Part shown: positions 1-7,211 of the stretch, one piece after another
Position numbering within the stretch: the first letter of the stretch is position 1
Layout of the letters: each line of letters begins with the position of its first letter
Source of the DNA: Legionellaceae bacterium
GTDB lineage: Bacteria > Pseudomonadota > Gammaproteobacteria > Legionellales > Legionellaceae
DNA length: 27,009 nucleotides
NCBI GenBank assembly: GCA_947504795.1
Contig: CANNJG010000004.1
Location: 1 to 27,009 of the forward strand
Direction: 5' to 3'
The notes under the pieces: generated by a model
Databases searched by the model: none
What the model was told of the DNA's origin: nothing
Seen by the model: the letters and a program-made list of their open reading frames with translations, nothing else
Translations under genes and position numbers: made by a program

Positions 1-412
1 AAGCCGGTTGTTCTATCAAAGACTGCTCAGACTTGGCAGCTAAAATTAATTTACAAAACGTTTCAACGGTAAAGAGAAACGGGATTTCGCTCAGCTTCAT
101 ATTCGACTTAAAATGCTCTTCAGGGACTTCAGCCAGATAGCGTTGTAAAGAAGCCATACCGGCTGAAGTCAGGACGCCGCCTTGCTCAAATTCTTGCTCC
201 GTCAAATCCCCCCGTGCATTTTTTTCCAATTGTCCGCGTGGAATTTTAATCGAAAATTCTTTTTCTAGTTGAAACACCAAATCTAAAAAATCGATCGATT
301 CTGCACCTAAATCTGCAATTAAGCGACTCGATAACGTCACTTCTTCCTCATCAAGCACCAACACATCGGCAATGATCGTTTTCACTTTAGGGTATACGCT
401 GTCTACATTCAT
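1..412 (-). CDS. long-form acyl carrier protein (3' end cut by window edge)
   Basis: The reading frame opens at ATG 412 with GAGG about eight bases upstream and runs off the left edge after 137 codons. Residues 33-52 hold the phosphopantetheine site: GAESIDFLDLVF, with Ser39 as the expected attachment serine in the D/E-S-I/L-D context. After the usual ~75-residue four-helix ACP domain there is an extension of about 60 residues that includes LFTVETFCKLIL, matching a known class of ~140-residue ACPs with a PRG-L element after the domain. It would carry acyl chains in the cytosol for a fatty-acid or lipid synthase. Which synthase cannot be told, because the genes downstream of it lie outside the window. 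The ACP assignment is firm; the specific pathway is not. Confidence 0.85.
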   Translation of the reverse strand, partial: MNVDSVYPKVKTIIADVLVLDEEEVTLSSRLIADLGAESIDFLDLVFQLEKEFSIKIPRGQLEKNARGDLTEQEFEQGGVLTSAGMASLQRYLAEVPEEHFKSNMKLSEIPFLFTVETFCKLILAAKSEQSLIEQPA

Positions 413-447
413 GATTCATCCTCAAAGCAACATCAAAATAATCGCTG

Positions 448-477
448 ATTCTAACACATCCTTCGGCTGGATCTCAA
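448..477 (-). promoter_or_regulatory. candidate sigma-70 promoter for the acyl carrier protein
   Basis: On the minus strand TTGAGA (472-477) is separated by 18 bases from TAGAAT (448-453). Each hexamer matches five of six consensus bases. It lies about 35 bases upstream of the ACP start codon. Predicted by eye only. Confidence 0.5.
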
Positions 478-553
478 TTTGGTTTGATTGGGCATAATGC
501 CTATTGTTAAAACAAATAAATAATTAAATACACATAAAACAACCCTGGTAACT

Positions 554-571
554 TATACTCGACTTTAGCCA
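554..571 (+). repeat. left terminal inverted repeat of the IS remnant
   Basis: TATACTCGACTTTAGCCA. Its last 14 bases are the exact reverse complement of 1514-1527. It sits about 30 bases beyond the transposase remnant's stop codon, the usual place for an IS end. Confidence 0.65.
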
Positions 572-598
572 ATTATGCCGCCAAGGCCAATTGATAAA

Positions 599-955
599 TC
601 AATAAGTTAGGATTTTTTCGGTTATTTTTAAAGAATCCGTTTTTTCTTCATGATTTTTAGATATTGAAAAATACATGTTCATCCATATTGACCTTCGTAT
701 CATCCTAATAATATCAGCCAAGGTTAATTCACCTTTTTTGTCATGCCAGGACGTTGTTTCTTGATCAACGAGTTTTTTTGTTTCATGCATTTTGACGGCA
801 ACCAATACCAATATTAAGAGTAACGCCATAAGCAATGGTGTTGTTCTCGCAATCGCCTGATCTGACCATTATCACTGAGTCTCTATACCCAAGTGAGCTC
901 GAGTTTCTGCAAACGTCACTTCTATATTCCACCTTAAAACGAACCACTCGGTGTT
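599..955 (-). pseudogene. DDE transposase, C-terminal remnant with two in-frame stops
   Basis: Read on the minus strand from about 949, the frame gives EWFVLRWNIEVTFAETRAHL, then GIETQ, two consecutive stops (TGA TAA, 869-874), then WSDQAIARTTPLLMALL and about 70 more residues to the stop at 599. This is the well-known C-terminal block of IS4/IS701-like DDE transposases, in which the stops replace what is normally an Arg-Gln pair (CGA CAA), so two C-to-T changes explain them. The frame is closed upstream by TAA at 956-958, so the N-terminal half, with most of the catalytic DDE residues, is gone. A 78-codon open frame after the stops (TTG start at 835) is only the tail of this pseudogene and not a membrane protein in its own right. 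Confidence 0.85.
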
Positions 956-977
956 TTAACCAACACGATGCGCGGCT

Positions 978-1316
978 TTAAGGGTTGAACGCCCGCTTCT
1001 CTTGATAGCTTTTTCTCATGCCGATAACCGCGTCAAGATAGATAGTTATTTGAGACAGGCGTTCTTTTCTGGTGTGGCACCTCTCATCGCCTGCTTCGAG
1101 CAATGAAATATAAAATTCAAGTACGCTTTTATAAGCTTCCAATTCACTGACACCGTCACCGCCAAAAAACGCGTTTAATTCCGTCGTTGAACGACACGTG
1201 TTGTCGGCGCTGACATCCTGCCCACCAACAAAAGGAACCAATAAATGCACGCGATTGGTGACAGGGTTAACGTGGACGTAACGCATTGATGTTGGCTCAA
1301 TCAATGGGATTTGCAT
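978..1316 (-). CDS. hypothetical protein, 112 aa, inside the IS remnant
   Basis: I do not recognise this protein. The frame has an ATG start, no strong Shine-Dalgarno sequence and no signal peptide or membrane segment. It is soluble-looking, with a beta-rich start (RYVHVNPVTNRVHLLVPF), a Gly-rich turn near residues 30-55 and a helical second half rich in charged residues that ends RAFNP. It lies between the transposase remnant and the right inverted end, so it is either passenger DNA of the element or a fragment of an older gene. The sequence around its start is very AT-rich. Whether it is expressed is unclear. Confidence 0.4.
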   Translation of the reverse strand: MQIPLIEPTSMRYVHVNPVTNRVHLLVPFVGGQDVSADNTCRSTTELNAFFGGDGVSELEAYKSVLEFYISLLEAGDERCHTRKERLSQITIYLDAVIGMRKSYQEKRAFNP

Positions 1317-1513
1317 GAGATAACCCTATTCATCGTAGATGTGTGCTTCGTGATAATTATAGAAAATGTTTATAATATATGCATATTAGAAAGTTATTGA
1401 TTGATTCGGATAAATAACCACAAGAAGAGAACGCCATTTCATTACGCCTCGCGTTTTAATCACCCTAAGTGAAAAAATACATTCTTGCTTGCCTATTGCT
1501 TGAATATCAAAAG

Positions 1514-1532
1514 TGGCTAAAGTCGAGTTATA
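1514..1532 (-). repeat. right terminal inverted repeat of the IS remnant
   Basis: TGGCTAAAGTCGAGTTATA on the plus strand. Its first 14 bases are the exact inverse of the left end. It starts about five bases beyond the stop codon of the 512-aa gene, so the insertion may define that gene's present 3' end. Confidence 0.65.
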
Positions 1533-1537
1533 CAGGC

Positions 1538-3076
1538 TCATCTGAATCTATGAGAGGGAGGGCGCATTCTATCTGGATTATTTTGCGATTGCAGTTTTTC
1601 CCTAAAAAACTTAGCCGTTTTAGTTTCTATGGGATAGAAAAAACTAACCATTCTCATAAAAAAATTTTGATGGGTGTCTATCGCTTTTCTTAATTTGAAC
1701 AGTGGGCTTTTTTTATCAAGTTTCTCTTTGTTCAGTCCCAGAATCATAGCATCAAAGGTCATATTCTTCTCGACGAGCACTTCTATTATTGCAGTATTGA
1801 TAGCATCTGCCCTTACTTTGAATTTCATGTCGCGAATAAAATCAGCCAAACCTTGGATTGTTTCGGGGAGGGTAGCGTTCTCTTTCGATTCATCCTCACC
1901 TCGCAGCATAGTTACGAATGCATTGACAATATTTAATCTGTTAGAAAAATTTTCAAGCCTTGTAAGATCGCTATCCGTTATTGCACGAAAAAAGCCTTGG
2001 GCCTGTTCGGATATACATTTTTCTGCGCGTTTAAGAATAGGTTTATTGTTACCAAATAGAACCCTCAACTGCTCCCTTAAAGTCAATAATTTTTCAGAAA
2101 CGCAATAAACCTTGGACTTCAACTCAGGAAGATTAGAGCCGGCTTGCTCGGTAAAAAAAGATACTTTTTCAGGATCGATTTCATATATTTCAGCAATTGT
2201 CGCTAATAATGCGTATTCCGCTCTCGTATCGTTTCTAGAAGGTTTTTTACCCCAAGCAATTATTTTTTGAAGACCCAACCATAATTTACTCTTAGAGTTA
2301 ACATTCGACAAAACATCAAAAGTATCTTTCAATGCCTGAATATCCTCACCACACAAGTCAAGCAGCTCTCGTTCTTTCTTTAAATCACTCGCAAAAATTC
2401 TCGTATCCCTTCCTGCGATAATGTCTTCAATTAATGCTTCTGATTTATGTTGAAGATACAAAGTTTTATAAGATTTAATTGCAGCTTGGGTGAAACAATT
2501 TGCTTCTAGCTCGAGCAATGCCTGCACCGAAGGATTAGACGCCTGGAAACTGCCTCCTAACGCTTCGGCCGTCATTCTGAATGTAGAGGCTAAAGGTGTG
2601 ACTGTTGCCATATTATCGTGGGCCTTGAGATACAGTGACAAAGCATTTTCATAGGTGTAGAGAGGATACCCTTTTACAATATCTTCTAAATACTGGTTAT
2701 GGTGAGTATCGTAGACACGTTGCGAAACTAAGCATTCAATGGCGTGATAAATCGAGTGCGTGGCATGCCTAGGATTGTTTGCATAATGTTGCAATTCTTC
2801 TTGAAGTGACCGCTGTCCTTCACGGAGAATAATTTCTTGCAATAGTTTTATATGATTGCGCTCATACCCTATGTTGACAAGCTTACTTATCCAAACAGAA
2901 TCAATATTTTTGGTGCAGAGTGTATCCTTCATGAAGCGTATCAATTCTGGTTTGAAGCCGAGATCAGGACCTGTAAAGAAAGTATTCGAAAACGCTTCAA
3001 CGGGTTGACTATAACCGGCAGCAAACTCATTCATTGCTTTGATAAGGCCAATCAATTGTTTTCGGTTGTCTTCCAT
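1538..3076 (-). CDS. uncharacterised 512-aa protein, effector-like orphan
   Basis: No family was recognised. The protein starts MEDNRKQLIGLIKAMNEFAA, has no signal peptide and no membrane segment, and looks almost entirely alpha-helical with many Lys and Glu residues. The helical stretches around residues 215-270 and 320-400 could form coiled coils. The C-terminus is basic and Pro-rich (RMRPPSHRFR). The gene stands alone, with no operon partner, and its stop codon lies five bases from an IS end, so the natural C-terminus may have been lost. Long, helical, orphan cytosolic proteins like this are common among Legionella and Coxiella Dot/Icm effectors, but that role here is inference only. The ATG start has only a weak GGA upstream. 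Confidence 0.7.
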   Translation of the reverse strand: MEDNRKQLIGLIKAMNEFAAGYSQPVEAFSNTFFTGPDLGFKPELIRFMKDTLCTKNIDSVWISKLVNIGYERNHIKLLQEIILREGQRSLQEELQHYANNPRHATHSIYHAIECLVSQRVYDTHHNQYLEDIVKGYPLYTYENALSLYLKAHDNMATVTPLASTFRMTAEALGGSFQASNPSVQALLELEANCFTQAAIKSYKTLYLQHKSEALIEDIIAGRDTRIFASDLKKERELLDLCGEDIQALKDTFDVLSNVNSKSKLWLGLQKIIAWGKKPSRNDTRAEYALLATIAEIYEIDPEKVSFFTEQAGSNLPELKSKVYCVSEKLLTLREQLRVLFGNNKPILKRAEKCISEQAQGFFRAITDSDLTRLENFSNRLNIVNAFVTMLRGEDESKENATLPETIQGLADFIRDMKFKVRADAINTAIIEVLVEKNMTFDAMILGLNKEKLDKKSPLFKLRKAIDTHQNFFMRMVSFFYPIETKTAKFFREKLQSQNNPDRMRPPSHRFR

Positions 3077-3105
3077 AGACCAATCCGGAAAGTGCGCATA
3101 TCATA

Positions 3106-3134
3106 GTCTTAGTCCAGAATATGGATGTTGTCAA
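3106..3134 (-). promoter_or_regulatory. possible promoter of the 512-aa gene
   Basis: On the minus strand a perfect TTGACA (3129-3134) is followed after 17 bases by TAAGAC (3106-3111), a poor -10. A better -10-like hexamer, TATGAT (3100-3105), is 23 bases away. The start codon is about 30 bases downstream. Confidence 0.35.
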
Positions 3135-3221
3135 AATGACTAAGGACTTAAGAAAAACAACGAGGTCGACGCATTATTCAAGGCATGCTGCGTTCATCGC
3201 TGTGCTCTTTTAACCATGTTT

Positions 3222-4403
3222 TCACAGCGCACTAACAACCGCACACACAAGCGTGCCTTGTGCTAAGCGTATTGCCAACGCATCTCCGGGCTTCACCTCA
3301 GAAACTTGGGTTATCACAGAATCTTTATGCGTCACTATCGCATAGCCCCGTTGCAAGGTTGCTAGAGGACTCACCGTATTTAAAGTCGCTACAGCAGTTT
3401 GTAAACGATGTTGTTTAATCATCAACCAACGGGTTAACGCTTGTTGAAGCTGGCGTTCGTCGTAATCTAAACGCTGCCAATAGTTGGCTATCATCCGTTT
3501 TGGTTGAGCCAAATTCAAAATTTTGTGATCCACCAAAGTTTGATAATGCTTAAGCATACGTCGCAAACTACTGAATAAGCGTTCTTCATAATTCCTCAGC
3601 ATCGCCATGAGTTCATCGCGCGAGGGACAAATCATTTCGGCAGCACCCGTCGGAGTGGGTGCACGCAGATCGGCAACAAAATCGGCAATCGTGGTATCGG
3701 TTTCATGCCCAATCCCAGTCACAATAGGGATCTGAGATGCGGCAATCGCATGGGCTAACGATTCGTCATTGAATGCCCATAAGTCCTCTAAACTCCCACC
3801 GCCACGTGCTAAAATAAGCACGTCACAACAGGCTTCATGATTCGCTTGTTGAATCGCCAAGACCAGCTGTCCTGCTGCCAATTTACCTTGCACATCGCTA
3901 GGATAAATAAGGATGTTCGCTAACGGATAACGTCGTGCCAACGTCGTTAACATATCGCGGATGGCCGCTCCTGTTGGGGACGTAATAATCCCAACCGTGC
4001 TTGGAAATTTAGGCAGTTTCTTTTTGTTCGCACTGTCAAATAGACCCATTACCAGGAGTTTTTGCTTCAAGGCTTCGAATTGTTGGTGCAAATCACCCAA
4101 TCCTGCTTCGGTCAATACATCAAGGATTAATTGATAGTCTCCGCGGGCTTCATATAAACTCAAACGACCGGCGGCTGTGACTTGGCATCCATTCCCCATC
4201 TGATGATGAATCGCTAGCTGCCGATTCCTAAAAAATACACAGCGTATCTGTGCTTGGCTATCTTTGAGGGTAAAGTACCAATGCCCAGAGCTTGGTTTGG
4301 AGAGATTGGAGATCTCACCTTGCACACAAATTTCGCCGACATCCTGTTCTAACCACGTTTTGATCTGCCGATTCAATTCCGTGACGGAGTACACGGGTAA
4401 CAT
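3222..4403 (-). CDS. xseA: exodeoxyribonuclease VII large subunit
   Basis: XseA is the large subunit of exonuclease VII, which with XseB degrades single-stranded DNA in both directions. Residues 1-100 form the OB-fold domain, with VYSVTELNRQIK at the start and VQGEISNLSKPSSGHWYFTL after it. The catalytic region follows, with VGIITSPTGAAIRDM, LILARGGGSLEDLWAFN, and GIGHETDTTIADFVADLRAP, all highly conserved in the family. At 393 aa it is shorter than the E. coli protein (about 456), mainly in the central coiled-coil segment. The ATG at 4403 was chosen because the canonical N-terminus begins there; a longer frame to 4478 overlaps fabL and adds no family sequence. The start lies two bases after the fabL stop, so the two genes are co-transcribed. 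No xseB is visible in the window. Confidence 0.95.
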   Translation of the reverse strand: MLPVYSVTELNRQIKTWLEQDVGEICVQGEISNLSKPSSGHWYFTLKDSQAQIRCVFFRNRQLAIHHQMGNGCQVTAAGRLSLYEARGDYQLILDVLTEAGLGDLHQQFEALKQKLLVMGLFDSANKKKLPKFPSTVGIITSPTGAAIRDMLTTLARRYPLANILIYPSDVQGKLAAGQLVLAIQQANHEACCDVLILARGGGSLEDLWAFNDESLAHAIAASQIPIVTGIGHETDTTIADFVADLRAPTPTGAAEMICPSRDELMAMLRNYEERLFSSLRRMLKHYQTLVDHKILNLAQPKRMIANYWQRLDYDERQLQQALTRWLMIKQHRLQTAVATLNTVSPLATLQRGYAIVTHKDSVITQVSEVKPGDALAIRLAQGTLVCAVVSAL

Positions 4404-4405
4404 CT

Positions 4406-5158
4406 TCAACCCACTACAGAATAACCGGCATCCACAAATAGGGTATGCCCGCGAATCATATCCGCTTCGGGTAAACATAACAGGTACACTGCATTCGCTA
4501 CATCACTCGTCGCTAAGGGTCTATCGGCTAAGGCATGCGCTTGGTATTCTGCCAATAACTGCTCACGATTCGGAAAATACTTTAATGCATCGGTATCTAC
4601 AACTCCTGCGGATACGGCATTCACGGTGACACCCAGCGGGGCTAATTCGATACTCAAAGAACGGACTAAGGCTTCTAACGCTGCTTTTGAAGCACCAATA
4701 AACGCATAATTCGGAATAGCACGCTGCGCGCCCAAACTGGACAAGGCAATCACGCGTCCCCCTGATTTCAGAAAAGGTTGAGCTTCGGTGACTAAATGAT
4801 TGAGGGCTAAAGCATTCGTTTCCATACACCACCGCCAATGCTTCGTTGTCATTTTTAATGCCGGCTTCAGTACCCCGCTTGCAGCATTGCTAATCACCAT
4901 ATCAACACGATCAAATGTCTTCGCAAACTCGGTAAAAATGTCTTTTACGGAACCATGATCCGCCACGTTGCCTTGAATCGCAATCGCACGCCGCCCGAGC
5001 GCTTGAATCTCGGCTATTAGCGTTTGGGCTTCTTCCGAGCTTGAGTAATACACAATCGCCACATCTGCGCCTGCTTCTGCCAATTTTAAAGCCACGGCTT
5101 TACCGATGCCGCGCGCGCCACCCGTCACCAACGCAACTTTGGAGGTAAAGATTTGCAT
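4406..5158 (-). CDS. fabL: enoyl-[acyl-carrier-protein] reductase, FabL type
   Basis: This short-chain dehydrogenase fold protein should catalyse the last step of each fatty-acid elongation round, reduction of enoyl-ACP, probably with NADPH. The glycine-rich cofactor site is VTGGARGIGK (11-20). The active site is Tyr151 and Lys158 separated by six residues, as in enoyl reductases and unlike the Y-x3-K of ordinary SDRs. It also has the FabL-typical blocks NAASGVLKP, SLGAQRAIPNY, SKAALEAL, VDTDALKYFPNRE and ADMIRGHTLFVD. Length (250 aa) and catalytic residue numbering equal those I recall for Bacillus subtilis FabL. ATG 5158 was chosen because AGGAGA lies seven bases upstream; the frame is open ten codons further. 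It is the first gene of an operon with xseA. Confidence 0.85.
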   Translation of the reverse strand: MQIFTSKVALVTGGARGIGKAVALKLAEAGADVAIVYYSSSEEAQTLIAEIQALGRRAIAIQGNVADHGSVKDIFTEFAKTFDRVDMVISNAASGVLKPALKMTTKHWRWCMETNALALNHLVTEAQPFLKSGGRVIALSSLGAQRAIPNYAFIGASKAALEALVRSLSIELAPLGVTVNAVSAGVVDTDALKYFPNREQLLAEYQAHALADRPLATSDVANAVYLLCLPEADMIRGHTLFVDAGYSVVG

Positions 5159-5160
5159 GG

Positions 5161-5189
5161 TTGTATCTCCTCTTAAATTTTTGTACAAT
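5161..5189 (+). promoter_or_regulatory. weak candidate promoter for the MFS gene
   Basis: TTGTAT (5161-5166), 17 bases, TACAAT (5184-5189). The -10 matches five of six, the -35 only three. It lies in the 60-base divergent gap between fabL and the transporter gene, 30 bases before the start codon. Confidence 0.35.
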
Positions 5190-5218
5190 TCGTTTTCACG
5201 ATATCCACAGTTGTAATT

Positions 5219-6388
5219 ATGATCCCAAGCTGGCTTATGAGCACGTTCCCTATCGCCGCCCTGTTTGCATTTCGCATGCTGGGCTTGTCTATGCTGATAC
5301 CCATTTTTACCCTTTACGCCAGCGATCTCGCCGGCGCGACCCCTCGATTATTGGGCGTCGCTTTAGGCGCTTATGGCCTCACCCAGGGTTTATTACAAAT
5401 TCCTTTCGGAATTTTATCCGACCGTTATGGACGCAAACCCCTCATCACCCTAGGACTGATACTGTTTGCATTGGGATCACTCCTCGGTGCCGTCACGCAC
5501 ACAATTTCCGGCATGATTTTAGCCAGAATCCTGCAAGGTTCGGGCGCAATAGGCTCGGTCCTCATCGCGCTCCTAGCCGATATCACCAGCACACACGATC
5601 GAACCAAAGCGATGGCGATCATTGGCATAAGTATCGCTTTATCCTTCAGCGTGGCGTTTATCGTGGGTCCAATCATTGCTAAGCATACAGGGTTAACCGG
5701 TATTTTTTATGTCACCGCAGCACTCGCGCTTTTAGGTTTGGTCATGCTCTACACGCTGATACCGACACCCACTTCTGAGACGCATTCTACAATTAACATG
5801 CAACAATTGAAACAAGTCTTCTGCAATCGCAACTTGTTAAAGCTAGATGCCAGTATTTTTTTCCAACATCTGATCTTAATCGCTACCTTTTTTGCTTTAC
5901 CCATGATCCTTCAACACCATCTTCAACAAGGACATCTCAGCCAAACTTGGCAATTTTATGTTCCGATTTTAATCTTATCGTTTCTAGCGATGGCCCCCCT
6001 TCTCCTCTTGGCAGAAAAATTAGGTCGAGTACGAGCGCTATTCTTAGGATCTATCGTCACCATAATGTGTATACAATTTGGCTTAGCTTGGCAATTAGAT
6101 TCTTATACAGAGCTCTATGGGTTAGTCTTTGTTTTTTTTGTCGCCTTCAATTGCCTGGAAGCCAACTTACCTTCGTTAATTTCTAAGCATACGCCTTCAA
6201 ACATCCGTGGCGGCGCTATGGGGGTTTATTCCAGCAGTCAGTTTTTAGGGATTTTTGTGGGCGGGACGTTATCAGGATTGGTGTATTCGACTGCTGGAGC
6301 TAAAGGCATTTTCATAATGAATGGGTGTGTCGCGTTGGTTTGGTTCACCTTAGTTTACAACCTCAGACTCCCGCGCACGCCTGAATAA
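5219..6388 (+). CDS. MFS transporter, YajR-like
   Basis: A 389-aa major facilitator superfamily protein of the inner membrane with about twelve hydrophobic segments. The family signature motif A, GILSDRYGRKP, lies in the loop between helices 2 and 3 (64-74). Residues 25-63, including LIPIFTLYASDL and GLTQGLLQIPFG, resemble the YajR group of drug:proton antiporter-like carriers, but the C-terminal cytoplasmic YAM domain of E. coli YajR is absent. The substrate is unknown. Two start codons are close together (ATG 5219 and ATG 5237) and neither has a clear ribosome-binding site; the first is used here. It is a single-gene unit, divergent from fabL and followed by a probable terminator. Confidence 0.85.
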   Translation: MIPSWLMSTFPIAALFAFRMLGLSMLIPIFTLYASDLAGATPRLLGVALGAYGLTQGLLQIPFGILSDRYGRKPLITLGLILFALGSLLGAVTHTISGMILARILQGSGAIGSVLIALLADITSTHDRTKAMAIIGISIALSFSVAFIVGPIIAKHTGLTGIFYVTAALALLGLVMLYTLIPTPTSETHSTINMQQLKQVFCNRNLLKLDASIFFQHLILIATFFALPMILQHHLQQGHLSQTWQFYVPILILSFLAMAPLLLLAEKLGRVRALFLGSIVTIMCIQFGLAWQLDSYTELYGLVFVFFVAFNCLEANLPSLISKHTPSNIRGGAMGVYSSSQFLGIFVGGTLSGLVYSTAGAKGIFIMNGCVALVWFTLVYNLRLPRTPE

Positions 6389-6422
6389 TTTTAAAAAGCA
6401 TTATCTTAGATAACAATAGTTG

Positions 6423-6445
6423 AAAGCGTAGCGAAACTACTTTTT
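6423..6445 (+). terminator. probable intrinsic terminator after the MFS gene
   Basis: AAAG-C-GTAG, loop CGAAA, CTAC-T-TTT: an imperfect stem with one mismatch, directly followed by a run of five T. It lies between two convergent genes, 35 bases after the MFS stop codon. Confidence 0.45.
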
Positions 6446-6451
6446 ATAAGA

Positions 6452-7144
6452 TTATACCTGACAAGCCTCAGCCCAAATGCGTAGCATAGCGTTGCCTTTC
6501 GGTTGCAGGTGATAACTCACATCACGCACTTCCACACCATAATTATCGTGTTGTAACGCAAGTAATACCGGTCCCAACAAGGGCGAAGGTATGCCATTCG
6601 CATCCACCAATGGAAAAATTCGCACTTCTTTGGCAACACGCGCCAACTCACGAATTTGTTGCAAATGGTAGTCTACCGTTTGTGGCACAACTAAAGAAAA
6701 GAAATGATGCGCACTTAACGCGAAATCATAGAAGAAATGTTCAAAGGGTAAGGCACCAGATGGCACAGACAAATATCGACCCTCGGTATGACCTAACTCA
6801 TAATCCTGTAAAAATTTTTTCACCCCAACACGTCGATAGGAAACTAAATCCTCTAAGGTGCCGTAGCGTCTTAAATCAAATTCATGCTTACGTACAATGA
6901 TCTGGGTTAGTCGTGTATCAAAGCTGGTAAGAATTTCATCGGTAAGTGAGGCTTTATCAAGACTAAACCAACTATCATAACTCACCAAATACGCAGCTTG
7001 TTGGCGGAGTTCCGCTTGGAAAGCACTCGGACCACTTTGATATTCAAGAAATCGCATTGTAAACGACAATTCAGACAAATCAAACATGTCCGTATATTCG
7101 TCTAAATGGTGCCCCCATAACACTTCTCGTTTCATTGATTCCAT
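6452..7144 (-). CDS. class I SAM-dependent methyltransferase-like protein
   Basis: The 230-aa protein opens with a WGHHLDEYTDMFDL block and then FLEYQSGPSAFQAEL (32-46), which is in the place of the SAM-binding motif I, followed by SYDSW (55-59) where the ribose-binding acid would be. Later come YDFALSAHHFF (139-149), RELARVAKEVRIFPL (165-179) and a closing strand pattern ending NAMLRIW. These blocks match a widespread family annotated as SAM-dependent methyltransferase whose substrate is unknown. Motif I is degenerate (EYQSGPS rather than E-x-GxGxG), so catalysis is not certain. Start is ATG 7144 or ATG 7135; both lie within a GGGAAGTGGGATGG stretch, so the choice is open. It is divergent from the leucine operon and convergent with the MFS gene. 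Confidence 0.7.
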   Translation of the reverse strand: MESMKREVLWGHHLDEYTDMFDLSELSFTMRFLEYQSGPSAFQAELRQQAAYLVSYDSWFSLDKASLTDEILTSFDTRLTQIIVRKHEFDLRRYGTLEDLVSYRRVGVKKFLQDYELGHTEGRYLSVPSGALPFEHFFYDFALSAHHFFSLVVPQTVDYHLQQIRELARVAKEVRIFPLVDANGIPSPLLGPVLLALQHDNYGVEVRDVSYHLQPKGNAMLRIWAEACQV

Positions 7145-7211
7145 CCCACTTCCCTATCCTAATGCTACGAAGTATAGTATAAATTAAAAATCAATCTTAG
7201 CTAGGAATATT

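Larger units (their letters stand above)
554..1532 (-). mobile_element. decayed insertion sequence bounded by inverted ends
   Basis: The left end reads CTCGACTTTAGCCA at 558-571 and its exact reverse complement lies at 1514-1527. The match extends outward through TATA on both sides apart from one base missing at the left end, so the ends face inward as insertion-sequence termini do. Between them on the minus strand lies the C-terminal part of a DDE transposase next to its proper end of the element. The N-terminal half of the transposase is missing: the space it should fill carries a 112-aa ORF that does not look like transposase. No convincing target-site duplication was found. The element is therefore a dead remnant, perhaps rearranged or carrying replaced internal DNA. 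Confidence 0.65.

Noticed and set aside
599..835. 78-aa open frame with hydrophobic start, looking like a small membrane protein
   Set aside because: It is the tail of the transposase remnant, in frame with its conserved C-terminal block beyond the double stop.
1469..2108. Plus-strand open frames opposite the end of the 512-aa gene
   Set aside because: They are antisense to a longer, continuous frame and have no ribosome-binding site or recognisable family.
4404..4478. Extended N-terminus for XseA from ATG 4478
   Set aside because: The extra 25 residues overlap fabL and are not part of the XseA family; MLPVYSVTELN is the normal beginning.
5161..5682. Long alternative frame over the start of the MFS gene
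   Set aside because: Rich in Arg, His and Pro as shadow frames are; the MFS frame explains the sequence.
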